Counted from the stretch's first letter, positions 45,339-54,797 are shown. The stretch: 64,000 nt of DNA from Flavobacterium laiguense (GCF_003097655.1 NZ_QCZH01000011.1:36428-100427); one strand, 5' to 3'. Made by a program: numbers and translations. The notes: generated by a model not told the origin, from the sequence alone.

Positions 45339-45821
45339 ATGAAAAAAGTATTTTTATTATTTGCAGTAGCATTTTCAGTTACAACATTCGCACAAGACAC
45401 TTCAAAAAATGATATAGACATTGTACAATCGCTTTATGGAAAATCAAAAGCCGAATTGGTAATTCAATATATGGCATTATCTGATACTCAAGCCACCGAA
45501 TTTACAAAAGTGTATGAAGCTTATGAAGTAGAAAGAAAAAAATTAGGACAAGAAAAAATACACCTAATTGATCAATATGCTAAAGACTATGCTTCTTTAA
45601 CAGATGACAAAGCAGACGTACTTGCTAAAGGATCATTAAAAAATATTGCAGCATTCGAAAAATTACATTCTGCTTATTATGATAAAACAAAAAAAGTAAT
45701 TGGAGCCATGAATGCACTAAAGTTTATGCAACTTGAAATCTATTTAGAAACAGAAATTAGAAGCAGCATACAAAATGCTATTCCTTTTGTAGGTGAGTTA
45801 GATACGGCAAAAGCCAAATAA
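45339..45821 (+). CDS. Exported helical hypothetical protein
   Basis: This encodes 160 residues. The signal peptide ends TTFAQ. The mature part appears all-helical and charged (DTQATEFTKVYEAYEVERKKLGQEK), somewhat like Spy/CpxP-type periplasmic proteins in size and helix pattern, but without an LTxxQ motif pair. It lies 38 bases after the previous gene and 39 before the next, so the three exported genes 44602-46475 probably form one operon. Confidence 0.6.
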   Translation: MKKVFLLFAVAFSVTTFAQDTSKNDIDIVQSLYGKSKAELVIQYMALSDTQATEFTKVYEAYEVERKKLGQEKIHLIDQYAKDYASLTDDKADVLAKGSLKNIAAFEKLHSAYYDKTKKVIGAMNALKFMQLEIYLETEIRSSIQNAIPFVGELDTAKAK

Positions 45822-45860
45822 ATAAACAGCAAATTAATTAACAACTAATCAAATTAAATT

Positions 45861-46475
45861 ATGAAAAATTACAGCTTAATACTAATCGCTTTTTTATTTT
45901 CTATAGGTATAACCGCTCAAGACAAAGGGTCAATAGTACTTGATCTTTATGGTAGTTATGTTTTTTCTGATCGAGTAGAATTTGATTATGGTCACGCTAC
46001 AATAAACGATGGTTTTGAATACGGAATTGGATTAGAGTATTTTATACAAAAATCAACATCGTTAGAACTGAAATACTTGAGAATAGATACCGCAATGCCA
46101 TTTTATGGAACTGCAGGTGTTCAACTTAATGCTGGAGACGACAAAGGTGCTATCAATTATATATTAATCGATGGAAATTATTATTTTGACAAAGGAACCA
46201 AAGTAACTCCTTATTTAGGTGGGGGAATTGGTATGGGAATTTTAGAATCGCCTCAATCAGGAAGCGACACTAACTTTGCATGGGAGATTAAAGGTGGGGT
46301 AAAAATAAAAACAGCTTCTGTCGTTTCTATAAGTCTTCAAGCTTCACTTCAATCTATGATTGCTGCTGCTGGTACTGATACATATTGGGGCTATTATGGC
46401 CCCGTTACTGTAACAGATTATGCCCATTCTTATCAATTTGGGTTGGGTGCAGTAATTGGATTTAACTTCAAATAA
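45861..46475 (+). CDS. Outer membrane beta-barrel protein
   Basis: This encodes 204 residues. The signal peptide ends ITAQ. The body alternates hydrophobic strands with GGG turns (VTPYLGGGIGMGILES) and ends YQFGLGAVIGFNFK, a typical barrel C-terminal strand with a final aromatic-Lys. It is of the small OmpW/OmpA-like porin size. It could be the outer membrane partner for the periplasmic proteins of this operon. Followed by a terminator at 46487. Confidence 0.75.
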   Translation: MKNYSLILIAFLFSIGITAQDKGSIVLDLYGSYVFSDRVEFDYGHATINDGFEYGIGLEYFIQKSTSLELKYLRIDTAMPFYGTAGVQLNAGDDKGAINYILIDGNYYFDKGTKVTPYLGGGIGMGILESPQSGSDTNFAWEIKGGVKIKTASVVSISLQASLQSMIAAAGTDTYWGYYGPVTVTDYAHSYQFGLGAVIGFNFK

Positions 46476-46486
46476 ACAAAACTGTA

Positions 46487-46518
46487 AAAAGAGGCTGTCC
46501 GAAAGGTTAGCCTCTTTT
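46487..46518 (+). terminator. Terminator after the barrel gene
   Basis: AAAAGAGGCT and AGCCTCTTTT form a perfect 10-base stem around a 12-base loop. Confidence 0.8.
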
Positions 46519-46521
46519 AAT

Positions 46522-46632
46522 TTTTTACCAGACGGAACTTTATATTCAGGCAATGTAACCTTTAATACTCCTCCACAAAATTTAAAAATTGTGATAACAA
46601 ATTCAGGTTACAAACTAGGAAATGGTCAATAA
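46522..46632 (+). pseudogene. C-terminal fragment of a paralogue of the 44602 gene
   Basis: The frame ending TAA at 46630-46632 reads LPDGTLYSGNVTFNTPPQNL, then KIVITNSGYKLGNGQ. The corresponding end of the 44602 protein is LPDGTQYPGTTTLDAPAKNL, then KIEILNSGFKNAGVK, so about 35 residues align with half or more identical. Only the end survives; the front is cut off exactly by the terminator at 46487-46518. Confidence 0.7.
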
Positions 46633-46660
46633 AACAAAATAATAATTAAAATCAAAAAAG

Positions 46661-49309
46661 ATGGCGACTAAAACGTTTTTTAAATTGAACATTATATTTT
46701 TTTGCTTGGTATCTTGCCTAAATTACGCTCAAGTTCAGACCACAGGAGTTCCTGGATCGCCGGGTGCCACAACTACAGCGGGCAAAAACCTCCCGTATTC
46801 CGCCCCTAAATATGGAGGAGTAATTAATAAAAAAGCAACAGATTCGAAACCTTGGTGGACACCTCGCGTAGTACCTCCTAAAGGTGCACCTAATGTATTA
46901 CTTATTATTACAGATGATTGTGGTTTTGGCTCGCCAAGCACTTTTGGCGGTGTTATACCAACACCTGCCTTAGATCGTATTGCCAAAAGCGGTTTGCGAT
47001 ATACCAATTTTCACTCTACATCGCTCTGTTCGCCTACTCGTGCAGCACTCATCACGGGACGTAATCACCACGTCGCTGGTACTGGAGTAGTTGGCGAAAT
47101 CGTTACAGGTTATCCGGGCTACAACTCAGTTATCAGAAAAGAGAACGGTACCATTGGAGAAATGTTAAAAGGGAATGGTTACGCTACCTCATGGTTTGGA
47201 AAAGAACACAATACCCCATCTTATCAAGCGACCAAAGCTGGACCATTTGATCAATGGCCTATTGGTATGGGATTTGAATATTTTTACGGTTTTGTTGGAG
47301 GTGATGCCAGCCAGTGGCAACCAAATCTCTACAGAAACACAACTCCTATTTATCCCTTTGAAGGCAAACCTGCTGGAACTTGGAATCTAACTACAGAAAT
47401 GGCCAATGAAGCCATACAATATATGAAGGAGATAAAGGCGGTTGCACCCGATAAACCATTTCTTGTTTATTACGCTCCAGGCGGAGTACATTCGCCACAC
47501 CATCCAACCGAAGAATGGATTAAAAAAATTAGCGACATGCATCTCTTTGACAACGGTTGGAATAAATTGCGCGAAACCATTTTCGCCAATCAAAAACGAT
47601 TGGGTATTATGCCGCCAAATGCTAAATTGACCGAATGGTCAAAGGACTTACCGAAATGGGAAACCCTAAGTGCAAAGGAAAAGAAACTTTTTATTCGTCA
47701 AGCAGATGTTTATGCTGCTTATCAAGCCTATACCGATTATGAGATAGGTCGTGTTATTCAGTCAGTTGAAGATCAAGGTGAACTAGATAACACCTTAATT
47801 ATCTATATCAGTGGTGATAATGGTGCTAGTGCCGAAGGAATGCTTAATGGTACTCCAAACGAGTTCACTACATTTAATGGGGTTCCTGTACCCGTTAATG
47901 CGCAATATCTCTTTTATCCATTCTGGGGTTCAGAGAAAACATTTCCGCATTATGCAGCACCTTGGGCTTGGGCATTTAGTACTCCTTTTAAATGGGTCAA
48001 ACAGGTAGCTTCTCATTTTGGAGGAACTGCACAAGGGGTTGCAATGTCATGGCCGGGTCACGTTAAGGATGTGGGAGGTATTCGCCGTCAGTTTCATCAT
48101 GTTATTGATATTGTTCCAACTATTATGGAGGCTACCGGTATCGAGCAACCTGAGTCTATAAATGGTATAAAACAGCGCCAAATGGACGGTGTAAGTATGG
48201 TTTACACTTGGGATAAAGCCAATACAAATACTCCTACTAAACATACCACGCAATATTTTGAAATGCTAGGCAACCGTGCCATTTATGACGAAGGTTGGGT
48301 AGCTTGTACAACTCCAGCAACACTTCCGTGGCTACTTAGTTCGGGAAAAGCACCCGATGTTCTCACAGGTTACAAATGGGAACTTTATAACGTTGCAGTA
48401 GACCCAACAGAGTCTGACGATTTAGCAGCAAAAATGCCTCAAAAGCTTAAGGAATTACAAGATTTATTCTATGCTCAGGCTGAAAAGTATGACGTACTGC
48501 CGCTTGACAACTCGACGTTGTCGCGTTGGAACGCAGCTAAACCGGGTTTGGCATCAGGACGTACAGAATTCACTTATTCAGGAATAATCACAGGAATTCC
48601 GAACAGTGGTGCCCCGAGTATCCTTAACAAAGCGTATACCATAACTGCTGAAGTTACAATCCCTGATGGCGGAGCTGAAGGAATGATTGTTACCGATGGT
48701 GGGCGATTTGGTGGCTACGGTTTATTCTTGAGTCCCGCTTTCGATTGGTGGTCAAATGCCGATTTGTTTCGAAATATAGGCTTAGGATTCTTAGTCGTTG
48801 GATTGCTATTGGTTTGGCGTGGACGTAGCAAAAATTGGTCACGTTTTAAAATGAGAATGAGTCAAATCGTCTTAATTTTTGGCTCTCTTATAATAGTTTC
48901 AGTATTTGCGACTACTATTTTCAATATTGGACGAGGAAAACCTGTATTCCTATACAATCTTCTCGATCTTAAACGTACAGTATGGTCTGGTCCAGCATTG
49001 GATGAAGGCAAGCATACTATTGTTTTCGACTATAAGCCTGATGAACCAGGATTAGGAAAGAGTGGTAAAGGAGTCCTCATTGTAGATGGTAAAGAAGTAG
49101 CTACCAATACGATGGAGAATGGAACCCCAATTACGTTTCCTGAGGATGAAACTTTCGATGTAGGTAGCGACACTCGTACAGGGGTTTCGATGTTAGAATA
49201 TCGATATGAGTCACCTTTCAATTTCACTGGTACAATCGATAGACTTACATTCAAACTCAAACCATTTCCGATACCGGCACCACAACCTAAACCAAGACTT
49301 ACAGAATGA
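46661..49309 (+). CDS. Arylsulfatase (S1 family) with an inserted two-helix membrane segment
   Basis: This encodes 882 residues. The signal peptide ends about NYAQ. Metal-binding D85-D86 is in LIITDDCGFG, and the formylglycine motif C123-S-P-T-R follows in the same context as in the first sulfatase. Within the C-terminal beta-sandwich, between GGRFGGYGLFLSP and RGKPVFLYNL, lie about 65 residues (roughly 693-756) with two hydrophobic helices: NIGLGFLVVGLLLVWRG and QIVLIFGSLIIVSVFATTIF. The corresponding part of the sulfatase at 42140 has only a short turn there. The insert would anchor the enzyme in a membrane. The stop overlaps the next start (ATGA). Confidence 0.9.
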   Translation: MATKTFFKLNIIFFCLVSCLNYAQVQTTGVPGSPGATTTAGKNLPYSAPKYGGVINKKATDSKPWWTPRVVPPKGAPNVLLIITDDCGFGSPSTFGGVIPTPALDRIAKSGLRYTNFHSTSLCSPTRAALITGRNHHVAGTGVVGEIVTGYPGYNSVIRKENGTIGEMLKGNGYATSWFGKEHNTPSYQATKAGPFDQWPIGMGFEYFYGFVGGDASQWQPNLYRNTTPIYPFEGKPAGTWNLTTEMANEAIQYMKEIKAVAPDKPFLVYYAPGGVHSPHHPTEEWIKKISDMHLFDNGWNKLRETIFANQKRLGIMPPNAKLTEWSKDLPKWETLSAKEKKLFIRQADVYAAYQAYTDYEIGRVIQSVEDQGELDNTLIIYISGDNGASAEGMLNGTPNEFTTFNGVPVPVNAQYLFYPFWGSEKTFPHYAAPWAWAFSTPFKWVKQVASHFGGTAQGVAMSWPGHVKDVGGIRRQFHHVIDIVPTIMEATGIEQPESINGIKQRQMDGVSMVYTWDKANTNTPTKHTTQYFEMLGNRAIYDEGWVACTTPATLPWLLSSGKAPDVLTGYKWELYNVAVDPTESDDLAAKMPQKLKELQDLFYAQAEKYDVLPLDNSTLSRWNAAKPGLASGRTEFTYSGIITGIPNSGAPSILNKAYTITAEVTIPDGGAEGMIVTDGGRFGGYGLFLSPAFDWWSNADLFRNIGLGFLVVGLLLVWRGRSKNWSRFKMRMSQIVLIFGSLIIVSVFATTIFNIGRGKPVFLYNLLDLKRTVWSGPALDEGKHTIVFDYKPDEPGLGKSGKGVLIVDGKEVATNTMENGTPITFPEDETFDVGSDTRTGVSMLEYRYESPFNFTGTIDRLTFKLKPFPIPAPQPKPRLTE

Positions 49310-49677
49310 AAAAAGTACTTTTATTTGCATCGCTAAGTGAAGCCTTGACTGGATTGATGTTGTTGATTGTTCCAGCGTTTGTTGGAAAGTTGTTACTTGG
49401 AGAGGAACTTATTGGAATTAGCATACCTATAGCGAGAACGTTTGGCATTTCACTAATAGCTTTAGGAGTTGCTTGTTGGCCTAGCGCTACTGCTCTTAGA
49501 GGAATGTTAACCTATAGTTTGCTTGCTTCAATCTATCTTACATCTGTTGCGTTAGAGCGTGAATTTGTGGGTAAATTTCTTTGGCCGGCGATTGTTTTAC
49601 ACGTTATTTTAACAATACTCCTTATTTGGTTATCACTGCTAAAGCCCGAATCATCAAACGAACTGAATAAAATATAA
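49306..49677 (+). CDS. Four-helix membrane protein, unknown function
   Basis: This encodes 123 residues with four hydrophobic helices spanning nearly the whole chain, without a recognisable domain name. Its ATG overlaps the sulfatase stop (ATGA), so the two are translationally coupled. The sulfatase that precedes it carries two membrane helices, so an interaction in the membrane is possible, though not shown. Confidence 0.65.
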   Translation: MKKVLLFASLSEALTGLMLLIVPAFVGKLLLGEELIGISIPIARTFGISLIALGVACWPSATALRGMLTYSLLASIYLTSVALEREFVGKFLWPAIVLHVILTILLIWLSLLKPESSNELNKI

Positions 49678-49694
49678 TCAAAAAAAAAAACATC

Positions 49695-50489
49695 ATGATA
49701 ACAACTAAAACTTACTTTAAACCCGCATTTTTTTCACTTATGCTTTCGATTTTAATTTCAGGAAATCTAATGGCTCAAGACAATAATGCAGTTGTACCGC
49801 AAAAAAACAAATGGTCTTTTCTTGTTGAACCCTATATGATGTTTCCGAGTATGAATGGAAGTGTTGGATTAGGAGATTTACCAGACGCTACAATCGATGC
49901 TGGTTCAAATGACATCTTTGGTAATTTAAAAATGGGTTTCATGTTAAATGCCGAAGCAACAACTGGCAAGTGGACTATTGGTTCCGATGTTCTTTATATG
50001 AATCTTGCGCAAGGAGTTGACCCTAGAAACTTAATTAACAGTGGTGAAATAACTGCCAAACAAATTGGATGGGAAGTATCGGGTTTGTACTGCGTAACTC
50101 CATGGCTCGAATTAGGAATAGGAGGTCTTTTAAACTCTATTAATTCCGGGGTTGATCTTAACGTGAATGTTATTGGAGGAGGAACTACAACTAAAAGCAA
50201 GTCTATGACCGAAACTTGGTTTGACCCTATGCTTATCGCAAGAGTTAAGAGTAAACCTGGAGAGAAATTTATTTACCAGTTTCGTGGCGAAATTGGAGGT
50301 TTTGGTGTTGGTTCAGATTTAGCTTGGCAAATACAAACCTATGCAGGATACCAATTTTCAAAGCTATTTCAAATCACGGGTGGTTATAGAATTATTAGTC
50401 TCGATTATGAAACTGGAACCGGACAAAACCGATTTATGTACAATGTAGATACTTCTGGGCCGGTATTGCGATTTGGTTTTAATTTTTAA
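49695..50489 (+). CDS. Outer membrane beta-barrel protein
   Basis: This encodes 264 residues. The signal peptide ends LMAQ. The rest is rich in alternating strands and turns (WSFLVEPYMMFPSMNGSVG; ETWFDPMLIARVKSKPGEK) and ends GPVLRFGFNF with the terminal Phe typical of barrels. It starts 17 bases after the previous gene, so it is likely in the same operon as the second sulfatase. It probably forms a pore or serves as an outer membrane structural protein. Confidence 0.75.
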   Translation: MITTKTYFKPAFFSLMLSILISGNLMAQDNNAVVPQKNKWSFLVEPYMMFPSMNGSVGLGDLPDATIDAGSNDIFGNLKMGFMLNAEATTGKWTIGSDVLYMNLAQGVDPRNLINSGEITAKQIGWEVSGLYCVTPWLELGIGGLLNSINSGVDLNVNVIGGGTTTKSKSMTETWFDPMLIARVKSKPGEKFIYQFRGEIGGFGVGSDLAWQIQTYAGYQFSKLFQITGGYRIISLDYETGTGQNRFMYNVDTSGPVLRFGFNF

Positions 50490-50570
50490 AGCTTTATATC
50501 GAAAGCTACGGAACTACAGTAATGAATCAAAGCCTACCCTTAAACATTCATCATTTAAAAAATTTAAACA

Positions 50571-51326
50571 ATGAATATTTTTAAAATATTTATGACTTTG
50601 AAATTCAGAATAAATCTAGTTTGTTTATTGCTCTTTGTGAGTTTAAGTCCAACTCATAGTTGCATTGCACAAAATCACTCTATTGAATTATGGCCCGAAG
50701 TTGATATTTGGTACAGATTGAATCCTTCATGGCGTCTTTCTTCCTTTCTTCCAATAACAAAATACAACGAAAGTGGCAACCGTGATTTGAACATTTATTT
50801 ACAAGTAGACTACGCTTGGGGAAAAACAAAATATACGATCTACAGAAGACTAATGGATGAGGAAAAAGAGCAAAAAATGAGAACTTTTATGATAAGAGGA
50901 GGCTTTATGAAAGGATGGAGCCTTGGTGAGAACGCAGATGATTATACTGAAAGTATGTTTTTTACAGAGTTTCACAAAAGGATACCACTGAAAAGAAATA
51001 TATTGCTTTCACATCGTTTTAGAATCGATACACGTTGGCTTGGTCAGGAATCTAACTTCTCCTATCGGTTTCGTTACCGTTTTATGCTTGAGAAAGAGTT
51101 TAAAACAGATAAGAGTTCCATCGTCCCATACGTAAATATTGAACCCTACTGGGATTCTCGCTATTCAAAAGTTACTCGAGCCCGCGTGATAGGTGGTGCC
51201 ATAGTATCTCGGGGATCTCGCTTTGCATTAGAAAGCAATCTAACGTATCAGTACGATCAAACTTATGGTACAGAAAATCTCTACGCACTTAACATTATTC
51301 TACACGTCTTCTTAGAAAAGAAGTGA
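50571..51326 (+). CDS. DUF2490-type protein
   Basis: This encodes 251 residues. The N-terminal hydrophobic region around residues 12-30 ends near SCIAQ, a likely signal. The content ELWPEVDIWYRLNPSWRLSS, RFRIDTRWLGQ and FSYRFRYRFMLEKEF is typical of DUF2490, predicted outer membrane barrels of unknown function. The charged Lys/Arg-rich strands and the final HVFLEKK fit a barrel. Probably the last gene of the sulfatase cluster; 287 bases of AT-rich sequence follow before MarC. Confidence 0.7.
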   Translation: MNIFKIFMTLKFRINLVCLLLFVSLSPTHSCIAQNHSIELWPEVDIWYRLNPSWRLSSFLPITKYNESGNRDLNIYLQVDYAWGKTKYTIYRRLMDEEKEQKMRTFMIRGGFMKGWSLGENADDYTESMFFTEFHKRIPLKRNILLSHRFRIDTRWLGQESNFSYRFRYRFMLEKEFKTDKSSIVPYVNIEPYWDSRYSKVTRARVIGGAIVSRGSRFALESNLTYQYDQTYGTENLYALNIILHVFLEKK

Positions 51327-51613
51327 AATTTGCTTTACCAGTTAGCTACCAAAATCCTAACATCCATTTTACTTGGGGATTCTCTAGAAACTTTATTTAA
51401 GTAAAATAAAAAAAAAAACAGAACATTCAATTAACACACTAATATTCAGTATATTTATACAACAAATAAACATTCATTATTTAAAATAACAGCATAACTA
51501 TTCAAAGACTTTACAACCTAATCATTTCTTTGTATTTTGAACCAATACACAAGTTTAGGCTAATAATTATTTAAAAGAAAGCAAACTAATTAAATAATAA
51601 AATTCATTAAGTG

Positions 51614-52222
51614 ATGTCATTCGAAATGCAGATATTCTCGTTTCTTTTCCTTATGCTTGGACCTTTTAAAGTTGTCATTCCATTTGTAAAAATCACTATG
51701 AATGCAAGTTCAGAACTTACTCGACATATTGCATTGCGTGCTACTCTTTTTTCTAGTACAGTCTTGTTAATTGCTGCTTTTCTCGGTCAAAGAATTATGA
51801 GTAGTTACGGTATTCCTATGCCTATAATGGCTTTATCAGGTGGAATCATACTTTTTCTTGTGGCACTCCTTAACGTTATTAAGCAGTTTACTCCCCCTAC
51901 AGGAAAAAAGGATTTTATTAAAAATCCAACATTGAACATGGCATTAAATCCACTTGCCTTTCCAGCTATAGTAACTCCTTATGGAATTGCGGCACTCATT
52001 GTTTTTCTCTCCATCAGCCCTGATTTAAAAGCAAAACTAACTGTTGGCGCAATAGTTATAGGAATTATGTCTTTAAATTTAATTGTAATGCTTTTAGCCA
52101 AGCGTTTCTTTAAGCCCCTCTCTTTGATTCTTGCTTTACTTGGAGTAATTCTTGGTATAATTCAAGTAGCACTAGGACTAATGGTTATCATCAATCAGAC
52201 CAAGACAATCTTTGCTTTATAA
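51614..52222 (+). CDS. MarC/UPF0056 family membrane protein
   Basis: This encodes 202 residues. The preceding GTG at 51611 would add one residue; ATG at 51614 is preferred. It has six hydrophobic helices with the family features PFKVVIPFVKIT near the start and LNPLAFPAIVTPYGIAALIVFL near the middle. The family was once linked to antibiotic resistance, but its role is unclear. It is separate from the DUF2252 gene downstream by about 145 bases. Confidence 0.8.
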   Translation: MSFEMQIFSFLFLMLGPFKVVIPFVKITMNASSELTRHIALRATLFSSTVLLIAAFLGQRIMSSYGIPMPIMALSGGIILFLVALLNVIKQFTPPTGKKDFIKNPTLNMALNPLAFPAIVTPYGIAALIVFLSISPDLKAKLTVGAIVIGIMSLNLIVMLLAKRFFKPLSLILALLGVILGIIQVALGLMVIINQTKTIFAL

Positions 52223-52367
52223 CTCACTGATAAAAGTTGTAAAACTATAAGAATAATTCTGTTGGTCGATTTAATCACTCCAGTTTTGTAAACCTACTCT
52301 TTTGCCTAAGAGATAAAAAAACAGGTCTAAAATATAAACACTATAAAAATCAATAAATAACAAAGTT

Positions 52368-53765
52368 ATGGACCAACAAACAATAAGTTACTTTAAATCG
52401 AAACCTAAAACGATTGAAGAACGCTTTGCAGAAGGCAAAGCCCTACGCGATAAATTCCCGAGAAAAGAACAGGGAGAATACAAACCAGATCCTAACCGTG
52501 CCGATCCTATTTCTATTTTAGAAGAACAAGGAAAAACCCGTCTCACGGAACTTGTGCCGATTCGATATGCCCGAATGCTCACTTCACCTTTCGCCTTTCT
52601 TCGCGGGGCCGCTGCGATAATGGCCGCTGATCTTGCAGCTGGCCCTAAGCCTACCGGAATAAATGTTCAGACTTGTGGTGATATGCATGTGGCCAACTTT
52701 GGCTTATTTGCATCTGCGGAACGCACTTTGATTTTTGGTATCAATGATTTTGACGAGACCTTACCAGGGCCGTGGGAATGGGACATAAAGAGACTTGTGG
52801 CTAGCATTGTTGCGTCTGGAAGATTTCTGGGTGCCAAAAAGAATTTATGTGCCGAAAGTGTTTTGGCAGCGGTTAGTTCGTATAAAAAAAGCATGAGGAA
52901 TTATTCCGCAATGGGACACATTGAATTGGTTTACGCCACCATGACCGAAAAGGATCTTCAGAAAAAACTACCCCCATCGCTGCAAAAAGGACTGAAGAAG
53001 CTTACTGATAAAGCCCGGGAACGAACCCATTTTCAGGTACTGGACAAACTCGCAAATATAGTGGATGCTAAATATCGATTACGGGATGATGCTCCTTTTA
53101 TTGTGCACGAAACACATACCAAAAATGGTAGACCAATTGATGAGGCGTTAGGGTTGTTTCTCGAATCCTACATGCTTTCCCTTGCTGACGACCGTATCCA
53201 ATTGTTGAAACAGTACCGCATTGTGGATGTGGCCCGTAAAGTTGTTGGCGTGGGAAGTGTAGGAACGCGATGCTGGATTGTTTTTCTCTTAGGAAACAAT
53301 TCTGAGGACCCTTTGTTTTTACAGGTAAAAGAAGCACAACCCTCTGTTTTAGAACCCTATACTTCAAAATCTACTTATTCAAATCACGGACATCGCGTTG
53401 TAGCTGGACAACGATTATTACAAGCCGCACCTGATATTTTTATCGGTTGGGGTGAAATCGATGGTATTCATTTTTATGTGCGTCAGTTACGAGACATGAA
53501 AGGTGGTGTGGAGTTTGATCCTGCCAAAGTAAACGTTGAAAACTATCCTGAATACTGCAAGCTATGCGGAGAGGCTTTAGCATTGGCTCATGCCAAATCT
53601 GGCAATGCCGCCATGATTTCTGGCTATCTCGGTAAAAGCGATGAATTTGATCAAGCCATGGTTCGCTTTGCTTTTGCGTATGCGGATCAGACCGAGGAAG
53701 ATCATCAAGCACTGAAAACGGCAGCAGCGAGTGGAAGGATTCAAGTTGCGAGATCCGAATCCTAA
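52368..53765 (+). CDS. DUF2252 family protein
   Basis: This encodes 465 residues and is soluble. Family features are RYARMLTSPFAFLRGAAAIM near residue 65, the CGDMHVANFGLF segment near 105 and the INDFDETLPGPWEWDIKRL block near 125; the latter resembles the catalytic loop of kinase-like folds (GDxHxxN and DFD). So DUF2252 proteins may be kinase-like phosphotransferases; the substrate is not known. The gene is free-standing, and GC content is higher here than in its neighbours. Confidence 0.85.
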   Translation: MDQQTISYFKSKPKTIEERFAEGKALRDKFPRKEQGEYKPDPNRADPISILEEQGKTRLTELVPIRYARMLTSPFAFLRGAAAIMAADLAAGPKPTGINVQTCGDMHVANFGLFASAERTLIFGINDFDETLPGPWEWDIKRLVASIVASGRFLGAKKNLCAESVLAAVSSYKKSMRNYSAMGHIELVYATMTEKDLQKKLPPSLQKGLKKLTDKARERTHFQVLDKLANIVDAKYRLRDDAPFIVHETHTKNGRPIDEALGLFLESYMLSLADDRIQLLKQYRIVDVARKVVGVGSVGTRCWIVFLLGNNSEDPLFLQVKEAQPSVLEPYTSKSTYSNHGHRVVAGQRLLQAAPDIFIGWGEIDGIHFYVRQLRDMKGGVEFDPAKVNVENYPEYCKLCGEALALAHAKSGNAAMISGYLGKSDEFDQAMVRFAFAYADQTEEDHQALKTAAASGRIQVARSES

Positions 53766-53838
53766 AAGCTTTAATTTAAATGGATTCCAAATCGTTCATT
53801 TTTAACTAAATTTGGTTATAATCTAAAAAACGTCAACT

Positions 53839-54576
53839 ATGCTGAATGCTTTCCTTTGGGGTTTATTGGCTACATCTTCCTTGGTATTTGGGGGATTGAT
53901 TGCTTCAATTTTTAATTTAAAGAAGAATACTGTTGGTATTATTATGGGATTTGGAGCCGGAACATTAATTTCGACTATTTCCTATGAGCTCATTTTTCAT
54001 GCGGTAAAAATTGGTAGAGGAACGGGATTTCCTGCTTATGGATTTTTCGTCGGTGCTTTTACGTTTTATTTCAGTGATATGTTGATTACAAAAATGGGTA
54101 CTGCAAAATCCTCTTCTACCGGTGGAGCACGGCATTCCCAATTAATCATTCCTATGGTACTGGCCATTATCCTTGACGGAATTCCGGAATCTATCGTAAT
54201 CGGATTGGGATTATTTGAAGGCGGGACTATAAGCCTGGCTATGCTAGCGGCTGTTTTTATATCCAATCTACCCGAAGCCATTGCGGGATCATCCGGAATG
54301 AAAAGTGATGGATGGAGTAGGAAGAAAATAACGTTGCTCTGGTTTTTTATAGTTTTGGTATGTTCCCTTGCAACAGTTGCAGGATTTAGCCTTTTCACTA
54401 CTACGTCTGAGAAATGGTTGTCCTTTATTCAAGCATTTGCAGGAGGTGCCATATTAATGATGTTGGCCAACTCCATGATTCCTGAAGCTTATGAACACGG
54501 CGGAAAGCATGCTGGAGTAGCGACCGTTTTAGGGTTTTTCCTTTCAATATCTATTATTATACTTGAGCATTCATAA
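53839..54576 (+). CDS. ZIP family divalent metal transporter
   Basis: This encodes 245 residues with about eight membrane helices. The ZIP signature on helices 4 and 5 is recognisable: ILDGIPESIVIGLGL and FISNLPEAIAGSSGM, with metal-binding residues Asp/Glu instead of the usual His-x-x-x-E pair. The first His is replaced by Asp (DGIPES). Relatives take up zinc, iron or manganese, but this group with DGIPE is often simply annotated ZIP family. Located alone after DUF2252, with an inverted-repeat element after it. Confidence 0.8.
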   Translation: MLNAFLWGLLATSSLVFGGLIASIFNLKKNTVGIIMGFGAGTLISTISYELIFHAVKIGRGTGFPAYGFFVGAFTFYFSDMLITKMGTAKSSSTGGARHSQLIIPMVLAIILDGIPESIVIGLGLFEGGTISLAMLAAVFISNLPEAIAGSSGMKSDGWSRKKITLLWFFIVLVCSLATVAGFSLFTTTSEKWLSFIQAFAGGAILMMLANSMIPEAYEHGGKHAGVATVLGFFLSISIIILEHS

Positions 54577-54580
54577 TTTA

Positions 54581-54668
54581 AAACATATAAGTCATTTAAG
54601 TATTCTTTTCTCAGTCTTATATTTTCACGGTATTCGCTTTTGAATTTCCTTATATGACTTATATGTTT
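54581..54668. repeat. Inverted repeat element of about 88 bp
   Basis: AAACATATAAGTCATTTAAG at 54581-54600 and CTTATATGACTTATATGTTT at 54649-54668 are complementary in 19 of 20 positions. The spacer is 48 bases. The antisense open frame over 54489-54749 runs through it and is not a gene. Confidence 0.55.
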
Positions 54669-54797
54669 ATTTTTTATTATGCTTGACAAATTGTCTTTCA
54701 ACTCCACTTCAACTCCTATATTTATTGATATCACGTCATTAAATCCCATTATAAACTGTTTAATAATTTATTTTTTAACAAAAAAATAACACGACAC

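Noticed and set aside
54489..54749. 86-residue minus-strand frame after the ZIP gene
   Set aside because: Half is antisense to the ZIP gene and the rest runs through an inverted repeat; no family resemblance.
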